Assembly (NCBI GenBank): GCA_003167055.1
Contig: PMUE01000168.1
Span: 1 to 9,696, forward strand
Direction of reading: 5' to 3'
DNA: 9,696 nucleotides
Source: Vulcanimicrobiota bacterium
Lineage (GTDB): Bacteria > Vulcanimicrobiota > Vulcanimicrobiia > Vulcanimicrobiales > Vulcanimicrobiaceae
In this document: positions 1 to 6,169 of the stretch, in pieces
How positions within the stretch are numbered: the first letter of the stretch is position 1
Layout of the letters: each line of letters starts with the position of its first letter
Made by a program: the position numbers and the translations under genes
Notes under the pieces: generated by a model
The model's database searches: none
Seen by the model: only the letters and a program-made list of their open reading frames with translations
What the model was told of the DNA's origin: nothing

Positions 1-552
1 CTTGAGGACGACGGTGTTGCCGCAGGCGAGTGCCGGCGCAATTTTCCAGGCCGCCATGAGCAAGGGGAAGTTCCACGGGACGATCTGACCGCAGACGCCC
101 AGCGACTGTGCTTCACGCCCGGCGCGCATCACCCACTCGAGCTTGTCTGCCCAGCCCGCATTATAGAAGAAGTGCGCCGCGGCGGTGGGGATGTCGAAGT
201 CGCGCGATTCCTTGATCGGCTTGCCGCCGTCCATCGTTTCAAGCACGGCGAGGTCGCGCGACCGCTCGGTGATACCGCGCGCGATGCGGTAGATATATTT
301 CGCCCGGTCGCTGCTCTTGAGCTTGCGCCAGTATTTATCGTAGGCCTTGCGCGCAGCACGCACCGCACGGTCGACGTCGGCGGCGTTGGCTTGCGCCACA
401 TGCGCGAGCACGGTTTCGGACGCGGGGTTGACGGTCTCGAACGTCAGACCGCTTTCGGGCGCCGTCCAGCGTCCGTCAATAAACAGTCCGTACTCTTCGC
501 GAATCTGCGGCCGAACGCTCTCCGGCGCAGGCGCGTAGTCAAAGATCGCCAT
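1..552 (-). CDS. NAD(P)-dependent aldehyde dehydrogenase, N-terminal part (gene runs off the window)
   Basis: The first 184 residues of an aldehyde dehydrogenase; the 3' end lies beyond base 1, so the catalytic Cys and Glu cannot be seen. The ALDH fold is recognisable from the early FIDGRW and VNPASE segments (residues 24-46) and from PWNFPLLMAAWKIAPALACG at 159-178. That stretch includes Asn161, the family's oxyanion-hole residue, and it ends in VVLK (Lys184), which contacts the cofactor in the family. The ATG at 552-550 is preceded by a good Shine-Dalgarno GAAGGA (559-564, read on the minus strand) at 6-nt spacing. It starts 2 nt after the deoC stop. Deoxyribose-phosphate aldolase releases acetaldehyde, and aldehyde dehydrogenase genes commonly sit beside deoC, so oxidation of acetaldehyde to acetate is the likely job (inference). 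Family is certain; exact substrate is not. Confidence 0.93.
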   Translation of the reverse strand, partial: MAIFDYAPAPESVRPQIREEYGLFIDGRWTAPESGLTFETVNPASETVLAHVAQANAADVDRAVRAARKAYDKYWRKLKSSDRAKYIYRIARGITERSRDLAVLETMDGGKPIKESRDFDIPTAAAHFFYNAGWADKLEWVMRAGREAQSLGVCGQIVPWNFPLLMAAWKIAPALACGNTVVLK

Positions 553-554
553 CT

Positions 555-1454
555 TTAATCCTTCGGTATGTAATCGATTCCGGCGTAGTGGCCGGTCTCT
601 TCTTTTTCGAGCTGCATGAGGAGGTCGTCAAGCAGCGAGCTCGCGCCGATGCGGAAGCGGTCCGGTGCAAGCCAGGCGTCGCCCAGCGTCTCCTTCACGA
701 TGACGAGGTAGGTCAAGGCCTGCTTGGTGTTACGGACGCCGCCTGCGACCTTTAGTCCACGACGCTCGCCGGTTCGCCGGGCGAAGTCACGAATCGCCTC
801 GCACATCACGAGCGCGGTCGGAAAGGTTGCGTTGGTTCCGACCTTCCCGGTCGACGTCTTGATCACGTCGGCGCCGGCTTCGAGCGCAAGATCGCTTGCG
901 CGCCGAATGTTGTCGTAGCTGCCGAGTTCACCGGTCTCGAGAATGACTTTGAGGTGCGCACGGCTGCCGCACAATGCTTTGACCGCGACAATCTCGGCAT
1001 AGACCGAGCCTTCATCGCCGGAAAGAAACGCGCCGCGATCGATCACCATGTCGATTTCATCCGCGCCGTTTTCTAGCGCCGCCGCGGCGTCGGCAAGTTT
1101 GACGTCGAGGCTCGAGAGGCCACTCGGAAATGCGGTGGCAACCGATGCGACTTTGACGGTGGTGCCGCGCAATGATTCCTTGGCGACCGGAACCAGATTT
1201 GGATAGACGCATACCGCAGCGACGCTCGGGACGTTCGGCCAGCCGGGACGCGGATTGATCGCCTTGGCGCAGAGCGAGCGCACGCGACCGCGCGAGTCCT
1301 TACCTTCCAGCGTGGTGAGATCGATGCACTTGATCGCAAGCGTGATGCCTTCGAGCTTCGCCGACGTCTTGATCGAGCGCTTCGCGAGCGAAGCGGCGCG
1401 TGATTCGAGCATAACCGCATCGACGTTGACAACGGGGCTCGCTAATGTCGGCAC
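555..1454 (-). CDS. deoC: deoxyribose-phosphate aldolase (class I, long human-like form)
   Basis: Cleaves 2-deoxy-D-ribose 5-phosphate to glyceraldehyde 3-phosphate and acetaldehyde, feeding deoxynucleoside carbon into glycolysis. At 299 residues it matches the longer, human DERA-like branch with an N-terminal extension of about 40 residues, rather than the ~250-residue E. coli form. Visible family motifs are VCVYP (81-85), EIDMVID (133-139, Asp135 equivalent to the catalytic Asp), VIKTSTGK (197-204, Lys199 as the Schiff-base lysine), KVAGGVR (235-241, Lys235 as the second active-site lysine) and FRIGASSLL (267-275). The start is a GTG (1454-1452) whose G is the last base of the hpd stop (TAGTG), suggesting translational coupling. 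Met15 is an alternative but would leave a gap. The downstream aldehyde dehydrogenase fits acetaldehyde removal. Sharing a transcript with a tyrosine-pathway enzyme is unexpected. Confidence 0.95.
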   Translation of the reverse strand: MPTLASPVVNVDAVMLESRAASLAKRSIKTSAKLEGITLAIKCIDLTTLEGKDSRGRVRSLCAKAINPRPGWPNVPSVAAVCVYPNLVPVAKESLRGTTVKVASVATAFPSGLSSLDVKLADAAAALENGADEIDMVIDRGAFLSGDEGSVYAEIVAVKALCGSRAHLKVILETGELGSYDNIRRASDLALEAGADVIKTSTGKVGTNATFPTALVMCEAIRDFARRTGERRGLKVAGGVRNTKQALTYLVIVKETLGDAWLAPDRFRIGASSLLDDLLMQLEKEETGHYAGIDYIPKD

Positions 1455-2569
1455 TACAACGTTCCGCGTTTTGCTTGTTCTTGTTCTATCGAAACGAAGA
1501 GCGCCTTGAAGTTACCCTTGCCGAACGACAGGCTGCCCTTACGTTGAATGATCTCGAAGAAGACGGTAGGACGATCTTGCAGTGGCTTGGTGAAAATCTG
1601 CAACATGTAGCCGAGGTCGTCGCGGTCGACAAGAATGCGCCGCTCGCGCAAGACGTCGAATGCTTCATCGATCTTTCCGACGCGCTCGGCGAGCATGTCG
1701 TAGTAGCTGTCCGGCGTATCGAGAAATTCGACGCCGTTGTAGCGTAATGCATCGATGGTCGCGACGATGTCGTCGGTGCGGATGGCGATGTGTTGCACGC
1801 CCGAACCGCGATAGAAATCTAGGTACTCTTCGATCTGAGATTTTTTCTTGCCCGTGGCGGGCTCGTTGATCGGAAACTTCACCTGATGGCGCGGGTCGGT
1901 CATCACCTTCGACTTGAGCGCGGTGTACTCGGTCGAAATGTCGGTGTCGTCAAACGAGACCAGCTGTGAGAAACCGAAGACGCGTGCGTAGAAGTCACCC
2001 CAGGCGTCCATCTCGCCCCAGCCGACGTTGCCGACGCAATGATCGATGAATTGCAGACCAGGCTTTTTGCTGCCCGGCAGCGAGCGCCGCGCCTCGACGA
2101 AACCGGGCATGAAGGCGCCGGCATAGCCGTCGCGCTGGACGAAGGTGTGGACGGTCTCCCCATAGGTCGCGATGGTGGCGCGTACGATCCGGCCGCCGGC
2201 GTCCGACGCTTCCGACGGCGCGGCAACCGACGCAGCCTTGCCGGCCATCGCCTGCGCGTACGCAGCCCGCGCGTCGTCAACGACGATGGCGATATCTTTG
2301 ACGCCGTCGCCGTGCAGCGCGACGTGACGCGCGATTGCGTCGTCGGGCAGTAAGCTCGAGGTGATGACGAAACGCAACTTGTTTTGCTCGAGCACGTAGC
2401 TGCAGCGATCTTTGATGCCTGTTTCGGGACCGGCGTACGCGACCTGTTCGAATCCGAAGGCCGACATATAGTAATGCGCGGCTTGCTTCGCATTGCCGAC
2501 GTAAAATTCGACGTAATCCCAATCGATTCGCGCGAGCGGATTGCTGCGAGTTTCCGTGCTCGTGTTCAT
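1454..2569 (-). CDS. hpd: 4-hydroxyphenylpyruvate dioxygenase
   Basis: Fe(II) enzyme converting 4-hydroxyphenylpyruvate and O2 to homogentisate and CO2, the committed step of tyrosine/phenylalanine breakdown. The 371-residue length is normal for the family, with two vicinal-oxygen-chelate domains: N-terminal (about 15-150) and catalytic (about 170-360). The metal triad is visible as His177 (FIDHCVGN), His260 (GVQHIAI) and Glu339 (VFFEIIQR). The PINEPA segment (233-238) and the C-terminal gating helix SFGKGNFKALF (348-358) are the family's conserved signatures. Hydroxymandelate synthase shares the fold, but fumarylacetoacetase and homogentisate dioxygenase as neighbours favour the dioxygenase. 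The ATG at 2569-2567 has no clear Shine-Dalgarno, so the message may be leaderless. First gene of a minus-strand unit followed by deoC with a 1-nt overlap, and divergent from the 2649 gene. Confidence 0.97.
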   Translation of the reverse strand: MNTSTETRSNPLARIDWDYVEFYVGNAKQAAHYYMSAFGFEQVAYAGPETGIKDRCSYVLEQNKLRFVITSSLLPDDAIARHVALHGDGVKDIAIVVDDARAAYAQAMAGKAASVAAPSEASDAGGRIVRATIATYGETVHTFVQRDGYAGAFMPGFVEARRSLPGSKKPGLQFIDHCVGNVGWGEMDAWGDFYARVFGFSQLVSFDDTDISTEYTALKSKVMTDPRHQVKFPINEPATGKKKSQIEEYLDFYRGSGVQHIAIRTDDIVATIDALRYNGVEFLDTPDSYYDMLAERVGKIDEAFDVLRERRILVDRDDLGYMLQIFTKPLQDRPTVFFEIIQRKGSLSFGKGNFKALFVSIEQEQAKRGTL

Positions 2570-2573
2570 GACC

Positions 2574-2605
2574 CAGGGCTTGGCGAAGCGTCGGGAGGGG
2601 CCCTG
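2574..2605. promoter_or_regulatory. candidate operator: inverted repeat in the divergent hpd / 2649-gene intergenic region
   Basis: CAGGGC (2574-2579) and its exact reverse complement GCCCTG (2600-2605) face each other, with arm centres 26 bp apart, in the 79-nt gap between two divergent start codons. The first arm begins 5 bp upstream of the hpd ATG. That position suits a regulator of both units. It could also be a hairpin or chance, since 6-bp arms are not rare in GC-rich DNA, and I could not identify confident -35/-10 pairs for either direction. Confidence 0.22.
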
Positions 2606-2648
2606 TCGAACAACAGTCAGCGTGACGACGATTGCCCCGACCGGCGCG

Positions 2649-3446
2649 ATGCGCGCCGCCCTTGAGCGCCTGATCGACTACGCCGGGCTCTTTCCGCCGG
2701 CGAAGCTCCCGCTCGATGACGCGTTGGTTCAGTACGAGCGGGCGCGAGAAGGCGACGCCTCCTGGATGCTCGCGCGGTTCATCGTGCCCGCTGAAAAACT
2801 CATCGAATTGCGAAATTGCCTCGAAGGGCGAGCACGTATCGAACTTTCGGTCATCGCTGCGCCCACCATGTTCGAGGTGGTCGGACGCGCCCGCCATGAA
2901 GGCTGGGCGACGATCGCCGGGATTGAAGTCCCGCTCGGGGACTACTCGATTGGTGGATGCGCTCGGCAGGCGCGGCGAGCGCGTCTGGACGACCTGCCGA
3001 TCTACGTCGAGCTCTCGGGGGTACGGATGGCGATGGATGAACTCGCCGAGGGGCGCCTCGGCGCCAAGCTTCGCTGCGGCGGCGTCAAGCCGTCGGCGTA
3101 CCCGAGCGTCGAGGCGGTGGCTGCGTTTATTGCCGGGGCGAGCGCGGCCGGTGTGCCGTTCAAGGCAACGGCTGGTCTGCACCATCCCCTGCGCCATTTC
3201 AACTCCGAGGCCGGCGTGATGATGCACGGCTTCCTTAACCTAGTGGCGGCCGCGGTGCACGCGCCGCACGTCGACCGGCAGACGCTCGAGAGGATCGTAG
3301 CGGCCGAGCACCTCGACGAGCTCGATCTGAAGGATGAAGACGAGGTGCGGCTTGCGCGGCGCAAGCGCTTCGTCAGCTTTGGGAGCTGCAGCTTCGACGA
3401 GCCGGTCGATGATCTGCGCGCACTCCACCTCTTAGGCGGCCGGTAG
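2649..3446 (+). CDS. uncharacterised protein coupled to fumarylacetoacetase
   Basis: About 265 residues with no function I can assign. Recognisable blocks, which I recall from unnamed proteins beside tyrosine-catabolism genes in other bacteria (memory, not a search), are LIDYAGLFPPAKL near the N-terminus, WMLARFIVP (about 39-47), AKLRCGGVKPSAYPS (about 138-152), FKATAGLHHPLRHF (about 173-186), MMHGFLNLVAAA (about 192-203) and FVSFGSCSFDEPVDDL near the C-terminus. Alternating hydrophobic strands ending in charged or glycine-rich turns (GIEVPL, IYVELS, KLRCGG, FKATAGLHH) look like a TIM-barrel-type enzyme with Lys, Arg and paired His in the active-site region (inference). There is no signal peptide or membrane segment. 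The stop is 4 nt before the fumarylacetoacetase start, so they are surely co-transcribed. The ATG at 2649 fits the conserved block near the N-terminus; GTG 2622 in the same frame is an alternative. Neither has a Shine-Dalgarno. Confidence 0.85.
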   Translation: MRAALERLIDYAGLFPPAKLPLDDALVQYERAREGDASWMLARFIVPAEKLIELRNCLEGRARIELSVIAAPTMFEVVGRARHEGWATIAGIEVPLGDYSIGGCARQARRARLDDLPIYVELSGVRMAMDELAEGRLGAKLRCGGVKPSAYPSVEAVAAFIAGASAAGVPFKATAGLHHPLRHFNSEAGVMMHGFLNLVAAAVHAPHVDRQTLERIVAAEHLDELDLKDEDEVRLARRKRFVSFGSCSFDEPVDDLRALHLLGGR

Positions 3447-3450
3447 ATCC

Positions 3451-4719
3451 TTGCCGCACATCGACTCCTGGATTCCCGTCGCTCCGGGAAGCGACTTTAC
3501 GATTTACAACTTGCCGTATGGTGCATTCGCGCACAAGGGCGGCGTTCGACTCGGCATCGCGATCGGCGATCGCATTTTGGATTTGTACGCGCTCGGCGAC
3601 GCCGGGTTGACCGAGGGCGTATGCGACCGCGCGCTCCTAATGGCCACGTCGCTCAATCCGTTGCTCGCGGCGGGTCCCGCGATATGGAAGAAATTGCGGC
3701 TGCATCTAGCGGCGTTGCTGCGCGGTGACGATCGCGGTGACGCGTCTCTGCGCGAACGCAACGCCGACGGGTTCTTCGTCGAGCAGCGTGCCGCGACGAT
3801 GGTCGTACCGATGGAGATCGGTGACTACGTCGACTTCTATTCGTCGCTCGAGCACGCAACGAACTTGGGAAAGCTCTTTCGTCCAAACAGCGAGCCGCTC
3901 TTACCCAACTGGCGCCACATGCCGATCGCCTATCACGGACGTACGAGCACGGTGGTCATCGACGGTACGCCGATCCTGCGTCCCAACGGCCAACGCACAC
4001 CCGCAAATAGCGACGGGCCGGTTTTTGGTCCGTCGCAACGGCTCGACATCGAGCTGGAGGTCGGATTCGTTACCGGCCCCGGCAACCGCTTCGGCGAACC
4101 GATTCCCATCGGGAGAGCGCGCGAGCACATCTTCGGACTTGTACTGGTCAACGATTGGAGCGCGCGTGATATTCAGGCCTGGGAGTATCAACCGCTCGGA
4201 CCGTTTCTCGGAAAGTCGTTCGCAACGACCATCTCGCCGTGGATTGTAACCCTCGACGCACTCGAACCATTTCGCACCAACGGACCGGGGCAGGACCCCG
4301 CGCCGCTGCAATATCTGCGGGGCTCGGATCGCTCTGCCTACGATATCGCCCTCGCGGTCGATCTCTCTACCGAGAAAATGCGCGAGGCGGGTGTCGCGCC
4401 GATCACGATCTCGCGGACGAATTTCAAAGAGCTGTATTGGAGTATGTTGCAGCAGTTGGCACACGTTACCGTCAACGGCACGCAAATTCGGCCAGGGGAT
4501 CTGTATGCGTCGGGAACGATCAGCGGATCCCAGCCCGAATCGATGGGCAGTCTGATCGAGCTGACCGAGAACGCGACCAAGCCGATTCACGTACCGGGCG
4601 GCGAAGTGCGCGGCTTTCTGCAAGACGGCGACGAGATCACGCTGCGAGGCTGGTGCGAACAGGGCGAGTTTCGCATCGGCTTTGGCACAGCGCGCGGACG
4701 CATTACCCCAGCTCGTTAG
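3451..4719 (+). CDS. fahA: fumarylacetoacetase
   Basis: Hydrolyses 4-fumarylacetoacetate to fumarate and acetoacetate, the last step of tyrosine catabolism. The 422 residues match the eukaryote-like full-length family: a small N-terminal SH3-like domain (about 1-118) and the catalytic FAH domain. Residues aligning with the mouse enzyme at a constant +2 offset are Asp128 (DYVDFY), His135 (EHATN), Arg144, Tyr161 (AYHGR), Glu201 and Glu203 (IELEV), Asp235 (NDWSARDIQ) and Lys255 (LGKSF). Together these make up the metal site and catalytic His-Glu relay. The start is a TTG, the only usable one: an in-frame stop lies at 3433-3435 and no other start codon follows it before the conserved SWIPV. Second gene of its unit, 4 nt behind the 2649 gene. 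Its TAG overlaps the stop codon of the convergent homogentisate dioxygenase gene. Confidence 0.97.
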   Translation: MPHIDSWIPVAPGSDFTIYNLPYGAFAHKGGVRLGIAIGDRILDLYALGDAGLTEGVCDRALLMATSLNPLLAAGPAIWKKLRLHLAALLRGDDRGDASLRERNADGFFVEQRAATMVVPMEIGDYVDFYSSLEHATNLGKLFRPNSEPLLPNWRHMPIAYHGRTSTVVIDGTPILRPNGQRTPANSDGPVFGPSQRLDIELEVGFVTGPGNRFGEPIPIGRAREHIFGLVLVNDWSARDIQAWEYQPLGPFLGKSFATTISPWIVTLDALEPFRTNGPGQDPAPLQYLRGSDRSAYDIALAVDLSTEKMREAGVAPITISRTNFKELYWSMLQQLAHVTVNGTQIRPGDLYASGTISGSQPESMGSLIELTENATKPIHVPGGEVRGFLQDGDEITLRGWCEQGEFRIGFGTARGRITPAR

Positions 4720-5885
4720 ACCGTTCGCGCCGGTTCTTCAATCCAGGAGCGATAGTACTGATCGTCTTCGACGTCGATCGCCGACTGCGCCAAGTTTAGC
4801 GGTTTGAACGTGTCGACCATCACCGCGATTTCATCGGTTGATTTCGCGCCGAGACTCGCTTCGACCGCACCGGGTTGTGGCCCGTGCGGCGCGCCGGCGG
4901 CATGCAGGGTGATCGAACCCTCTTCAACGCCGCGGCGGCTCATGAAGTTCCCGCTGACGTAGAAGATCACTTCGTCGCAATCGACGCTGGAGTGATTGTA
5001 GGGCACGGGAATCGCCAGCGGATGATAGTCGAAGAGGCGCGGAACGAACGCGCAGAATGCCGCGCCCGGCGCCTCGAACGTCGCATGTGCAGGCGGCGGC
5101 TGGTGCAGCTTGCCGGTGATCGGCGCAAACTCCTCGAGGTTGAAGGCGTAAGGATAGCAGTAACCGTCCCAACCGACGACGTCGCACGGATGATTCTGCA
5201 CGATGTAGACGGCGCTGCGGCCGGCGTTTTGTACGCGAATCTCGTGCTCCCCGCGCGCGTCGACCGGGCTCTTAAGCGCCGGCGCGCGAAAGTCGCGCTC
5301 GTAATACGGCGCGTGCTCTTCAAGCTGACCATATTCGTTGCGGTAACGGCGCGGAATCGTCACCATGCCGCGCGATTCATGGACGAGCATGCGAGTCGGT
5401 GACGCCGGCAGCACGCGATAGGTCGTGCCCGTCGGGATGACGAGATAATCGTGCGCGCGATACGCCAGATCGCCAAACGGCGTTTCGATGACGCCGGCGC
5501 CCTGATGAATGAAGAGCAACTCGTCGCCGCCGGTGTTGCGATACCAGTACTCCATCGGTTGGTCGGCTTGCGCGATCGAAACGAGCATGTCGTCGTTGCC
5601 GAGGAGTGCACGCCGCGATTCAATCGCGTCGCCGCCGGTCTGCACGCGCGCCGTCTTGAAGTGCCGGTTGCGCAGCGGCTCGTTCGGCATCAGCCGCGGT
5701 GCGGGACGATCCCACGGGCGCACCTCGAGGGTCGCGGTCGGCGGACGCAGATGATAAAGCAGCGAGTACACACTCTCGAAGCCTTTGGTCGAAAAGAGTT
5801 CTTCGGCGTACAACCCGCCGTCGGGACGGCGGAATTGAATGTGGCGTTTGTGCGGCAGGGATCCGGCGCGAACGTAGGATGGCAT
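4716..5885 (-). CDS. hmgA: homogentisate 1,2-dioxygenase (short ~390-residue bacterial form)
   Basis: Fe(II) ring-cleaving enzyme of the cupin superfamily converting homogentisate to 4-maleylacetoacetate. At 389 residues it belongs to the shorter bacterial branch (the human enzyme has about 445). Metal ligands by analogy are His298 (PYNHSS), Glu305 (CDEVIF) and His334 (GAPHGPQPG). His261 in LHQPPPAH aligns plausibly with the active-site histidine before the metal site. Other family stretches are CYPYAFNLEEF (243-253), VPRLFDYHPLAIP (281-293) and VMVDTFKPL (355-363). The ATG at 5885 is backed by a Shine-Dalgarno AGGAG at 5892-5896 with 6-nt spacing. Second gene of a minus-strand unit, 3 nt behind the CDGSH gene. 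The product has to be isomerised before the fumarylacetoacetase here can use it, and no classical isomerase gene is in view. Confidence 0.95.
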   Translation of the reverse strand: MPSYVRAGSLPHKRHIQFRRPDGGLYAEELFSTKGFESVYSLLYHLRPPTATLEVRPWDRPAPRLMPNEPLRNRHFKTARVQTGGDAIESRRALLGNDDMLVSIAQADQPMEYWYRNTGGDELLFIHQGAGVIETPFGDLAYRAHDYLVIPTGTTYRVLPASPTRMLVHESRGMVTIPRRYRNEYGQLEEHAPYYERDFRAPALKSPVDARGEHEIRVQNAGRSAVYIVQNHPCDVVGWDGYCYPYAFNLEEFAPITGKLHQPPPAHATFEAPGAAFCAFVPRLFDYHPLAIPVPYNHSSVDCDEVIFYVSGNFMSRRGVEEGSITLHAAGAPHGPQPGAVEASLGAKSTDEIAVMVDTFKPLNLAQSAIDVEDDQYYRSWIEEPARTV

Positions 5886-5888
5886 GAA

Positions 5889-6098
5889 CTACTCCTGTGG
5901 CGTGGCCCGCTGCTCGGCGCAGAAGCCGTTCTCGCGATGGCTGCCGTCGCAAAACGGCTTGAGTACCGAACCGCCGCAGCGACAGAGCACGAAGTTCTCT
6001 TGGACGGTATACGGATTTCCGTCGGCGTCGATCAGGCGCACACGACCCGTTACCAGGTAGGGACCGTTCTCACGGACTTTGATGACGACGTCTTCCAT
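5889..6098 (-). CDS. CDGSH-type iron-sulfur protein
   Basis: Small protein of about 69 residues with one CDGSH zinc-finger-like motif, CRCGGSVLKPFCDGSH. The three Cys and terminal His of this motif bind a redox-active [2Fe-2S] cluster in the mitoNEET/CISD family. The N-terminal half, IKVRENGPYLVTGRVRL, is the usual beta-strand part of single-motif bacterial members. There is no membrane anchor or signal, so it is cytosolic. I chose the ATG at 6098 because the conserved domain begins right after it. The frame stays open to an ATG at 6185, but the extra 29 residues resemble nothing and would run into the ribosome-binding site of the divergent gene. It lies directly upstream of homogentisate dioxygenase (3-nt gap), whose Shine-Dalgarno sits in its last codons. 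A role in supplying electrons or iron to, or sensing for, that Fe(II) enzyme is possible (inference). Confidence 0.88.
   Translation of the reverse strand: MEDVVIKVRENGPYLVTGRVRLIDADGNPYTVQENFVLCRCGGSVLKPFCDGSHRENGFCAEQRATPQE
5892..5896 (-). promoter_or_regulatory. Shine-Dalgarno of the homogentisate dioxygenase gene inside the CDGSH gene
   Basis: AGGAG on the minus strand, 6 nt before the ATG at 5885. It overlaps the final codons of the CDGSH gene, so translation of the two is likely coupled. Confidence 0.75.
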
Positions 6099-6156
6099 CT
6101 CGTGCAAGGCGTTCGCCGGGTCCTCGGCGCACTCCGTTGCAAGCGTTTCGTTGCTC

Positions 6157-6163
6157 GAGGAGG
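6157..6163 (+). promoter_or_regulatory. Shine-Dalgarno that fixes the GTG start at 6170
   Basis: GAGGAGG ends 6 nt before GTG 6170. A nearer ATG at 6166 is in another frame and ends after eight codons, so the GTG, which opens a signal peptide, is the real start. Confidence 0.8.
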
Positions 6164-6169
6164 CAATGC

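Noticed and set aside
2277..3227. A 316-codon open frame on the minus strand opposite the 2649 gene
   Set aside because: Arg/His/Gly-rich translation without any domain, overlapping two well-supported genes (hpd and the 2649 gene). Long antisense frames are expected in GC-rich coding DNA.
3901..4623. A 240-codon frame antisense to fumarylacetoacetase
   Set aside because: Composition typical of the mirror frame of a GC-rich gene; no motif, and the fumarylacetoacetase frame has all catalytic residues.
4719..4736. Hairpin ACCG...CGGT after the fumarylacetoacetase stop
   Set aside because: Stem of four to five pairs and no T-tract; too weak to call a terminator.
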